Below, piece by piece: positions 5,630 to 6,556 of a stretch of DNA of 6,556 bases (position 1 is its first letter; each line of letters starts with the position of its first letter). The DNA comes from UKL13-2 sp040379385 (GTDB taxonomy: Bacteria; Pseudomonadota; Gammaproteobacteria; Burkholderiales; Usitatibacteraceae), in NCBI GenBank assembly GCA_040379385.1, contig JBEILF010000136.1, positions 1 to 6,556 of the forward strand, given 5' to 3'. Below the pieces are notes generated by a model that saw nothing but the letters and a program-made list of their open reading frames with translations, was not told the DNA's origin and did not search any database. The translations under genes were made by a program, and so were the position numbers.

Positions 5630-5836
5630 GTGGATGCGGGGGCGGCGGGGCATGAAGGCATGCTAGCACGGAAATATATCGAGCCTGGCCCCTTTTACTT
5701 TGGGGATGTCCGCCGCGCTGCCGACAATGTTTCTGGTGACCGGACGAAATACAACGAAGCAATTCGTGAAATGCTGCGTGACGCAAAGGAGCGTCTACGT
5801 GACGAGAACGGTCGGTTACGACTGCGCAAAAGGTAA
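5630..5836 (+). pseudogene. C-terminal remnant of a probable polymorphic toxin
   Basis: A frame of 68 codons from GTG 5630 (or 59 from ATG 5660) ends at TAA 5834-5836. The peptide (GHEGMLARKYIEPGPFYFGDV, then a charged helix rich in R, K, D and E ending RLRLRKR) reads like the last part of a longer protein. Upstream the frame reads HTIKV before a TAG at 5615-5617, and neither start has an SD, so the 5' part is missing. The toxin assignment rests on position: it overlaps by one base an immunity-like gene, the usual order for Rhs, CDI and other polymorphic toxins. The toxin activity cannot be told. The IS110 is not directly at the break, which lies near 5588-5617. A small hypothetical protein is the alternative. 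Confidence 0.5.
5673..5697. repeat. Intact inverted copy of the IS110 target (25 bp)
   Basis: This stretch is the exact reverse complement of the host sequence rebuilt from 4359-4371 plus 5542-5553. It contains GAGCCTGGCCC (5681-5691), which carries both bridge-RNA target guides around the CT core. It lies within the toxin remnant, encoding about KYIEPGPF. Confidence 0.85.
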
Positions 5837-6315
5837 TGCTAAAAATGGATGAAACTTGGAAGCAAAGGATTCTTGCCGTTATGAGGCGCACCGATGTATC
5901 TGAAGAGGAAGAGTTCTGGAGCCTTGTCGATGCGGTTGACGGAAAATGTACGCCGGAGGTTGCGACGGTGCTCATGAAGTCATTCTCAAGTGAACCGGAC
6001 TACGGAACCCAAGAAAGCGTGATCAGTGTGCTTGCTTCAGGGGATCGTCGAGTTGGGTTACGAGCGATGATCGAGGAACTCCCGCGTCTTGCGAAGGACG
6101 CGCCGGAGTGGATAACTGCGCTGATGGGGCCTGAAGTGAAATTTAGGCCTGAGATGGTAACTGAAATTGCTAAGGCATCCTCTCCTAAGGCGCGGGATAC
6201 ACTAAGAAGAGTGTTAGCTGATGAAGCATTCTGCGAATTTTATCCACGCGCCAAAGAACTCTACGCTGAGCTATCACAATGGGAGAGCCAACAAGCGAGC
6301 CGCGAGGAGTCGTAG
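5836..6315 (+). CDS. Probable immunity protein, Imm30-like
   Basis: This 159-residue protein has no signal peptide or membrane segment, so it is presumably cytosolic. It looks all-helical and acidic. An N-terminal EEEEFW (23-28) is followed by YGTQESVISVL (56-66), an L-P-x-L then PEW stretch (83-92), and a repeat-like helical C-terminus (MVTEIAKAS, ARDTLRRVLADE). The pattern of G-x-x-E-S, IEELPRL and APEW resembles Imm30 immunity proteins of polymorphic toxin systems, from memory rather than a search. ATG 5836 overlaps the upstream TAA as TAATG, suggesting coupled translation. A second ATG at 5845 (residue 4) has AAAGG at a better distance and may be the real start. With the toxin truncated, this would be an orphan immunity gene that could still protect against neighbours' toxin. 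The gene is sound; the family is moderately likely. Confidence 0.78.
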   Translation: MLKMDETWKQRILAVMRRTDVSEEEEFWSLVDAVDGKCTPEVATVLMKSFSSEPDYGTQESVISVLASGDRRVGLRAMIEELPRLAKDAPEWITALMGPEVKFRPEMVTEIAKASSPKARDTLRRVLADEAFCEFYPRAKELYAELSQWESQQASREES

Positions 6316-6424
6316 CGCAACTAACCTTGAAATTAGGGCCAGACTGAGGCAGCCCAACTTGAGTGGACAATGATGATGACAGTCAATATATGCTCTCAGG
6401 AGCGGCCCATTGCCTAGCAAACGA
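6316..6424. other. Non-coding stretch without recognised features
   Basis: No credible ORF, hairpin terminator or promoter is seen between the immunity-like gene and the inverted repeat. Confidence 0.5.
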
Positions 6425-6443
6425 ATAATTTGGGACAGACCAC
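6425..6443. repeat. REP-like inverted repeat, left arm (19 bp)
   Basis: ATAATTTGGGACAGACCAC matches the reverse complement of 6536-6554 at 18 of 19 positions. The core GGGACAGACCAC resembles proteobacterial repeats associated with REP-associated tyrosine transposases (recalled, not searched). Confidence 0.75.
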
Positions 6444-6445
6444 TA

Positions 6446-6529
6446 TTATTTCTTCTGCTGTCGCAATTCACTAACCTCACTCTCTAAAGATGACCGCAAG
6501 AATCTCAATGTCGGGAGATGAATCGACAA
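6446..6529 (-). pseudogene. Possible 27-codon C-terminal remnant between the repeat arms
   Basis: A minus-strand frame from 6529 to TAA 6446-6448 encodes a helical peptide ending EVSELRQQKK. It is bounded upstream by a stop and directly followed by the left repeat arm. It may be the tail of a deleted transposase gene, or chance. Confidence 0.2.
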
Positions 6530-6535
6530 TTAATC

Positions 6536-6554
6536 GTGGTCTGTCCCCAATTAT
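6536..6554. repeat. REP-like inverted repeat, right arm (19 bp)
   Basis: GTGGTCTGTCCCCAATTAT is inverted relative to 6425-6443 with one mismatch. The two arms enclose 92 bp, giving a 130-bp unit that could be a small non-autonomous element; it may continue past the window edge. Confidence 0.75.
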
Positions 6555-6556
6555 GC

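Noticed and set aside
5630..5836. Toxin remnant as the direct continuation of the interrupted small ORF
   Set aside because: After removal of the IS110 the small ORF ends at 5585-5587, and a TAG at 5615-5617 lies in the remnant's frame, so they are not one gene as the sequence stands.
6185..6480. Minus-strand ORFs over the end of the immunity-like gene
   Set aside because: No SD, no recognisable domains, and they overlap the better supported plus-strand gene or the inverted repeat.

Overview
The window looks like chromosomal DNA of a diderm proteobacterium, probably gamma or beta. This rests on a signal-peptidase-II lipoprotein, IS3 and IS110 elements of proteobacterial type, and a terminal inverted repeat resembling the REP motifs of those groups. 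Species cannot be told from the sequence.

Layout. (1) 1-2333, minus strand: a tight two-gene operon of a radical SAM enzyme (909-2333) and a DUF547 lipoprotein (117-905), 3 nt apart, possibly followed by a third gene cut by the window edge. (2) 2334-5587, plus strand: a small unrecognised ORF broken twice by insertion sequences. An IS3-family element (2634-4267, transposase 2672-4216) is flanked by the target duplication AAA. An IS110-family element (about 4370-5541, recombinase 4386-5366) is flanked by the dinucleotide AG (CT in the recombinase sense). Removing both elements joins 2442-2633, 4271-4371 and 5542-5587 into one open frame of about 112 codons. (3) 5630-6315, plus strand: the 3' end of what is probably a polymorphic-toxin gene, overlapping by one base (TAATG) an intact 159-codon gene that resembles an Imm30-type immunity protein. 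(4) 6316-6556: non-coding, with a 19-bp REP-like inverted repeat at the window edge.

The most interesting signal is in the IS110 element. Between its left end and the recombinase gene lies a structured segment with the layout of a bridge RNA: a target-binding stem-loop (5441-5510) followed by a donor-binding stem-loop (about 5380-5426). Its guides can be read by eye. The donor guide ACAGTTG matches the element's right end, TAAGG matches the left end, and GAGCCT plus GGGCCAG match the two flanks of the insertion around a CT core. The same 25-bp host sequence occurs intact and inverted 119 bp away at 5673-5697, inside the toxin remnant. The window therefore seems to hold one occupied and one empty target for the same RNA-guided recombinase. 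All guide assignments are by eye and by comparison with IS621 recalled from memory.
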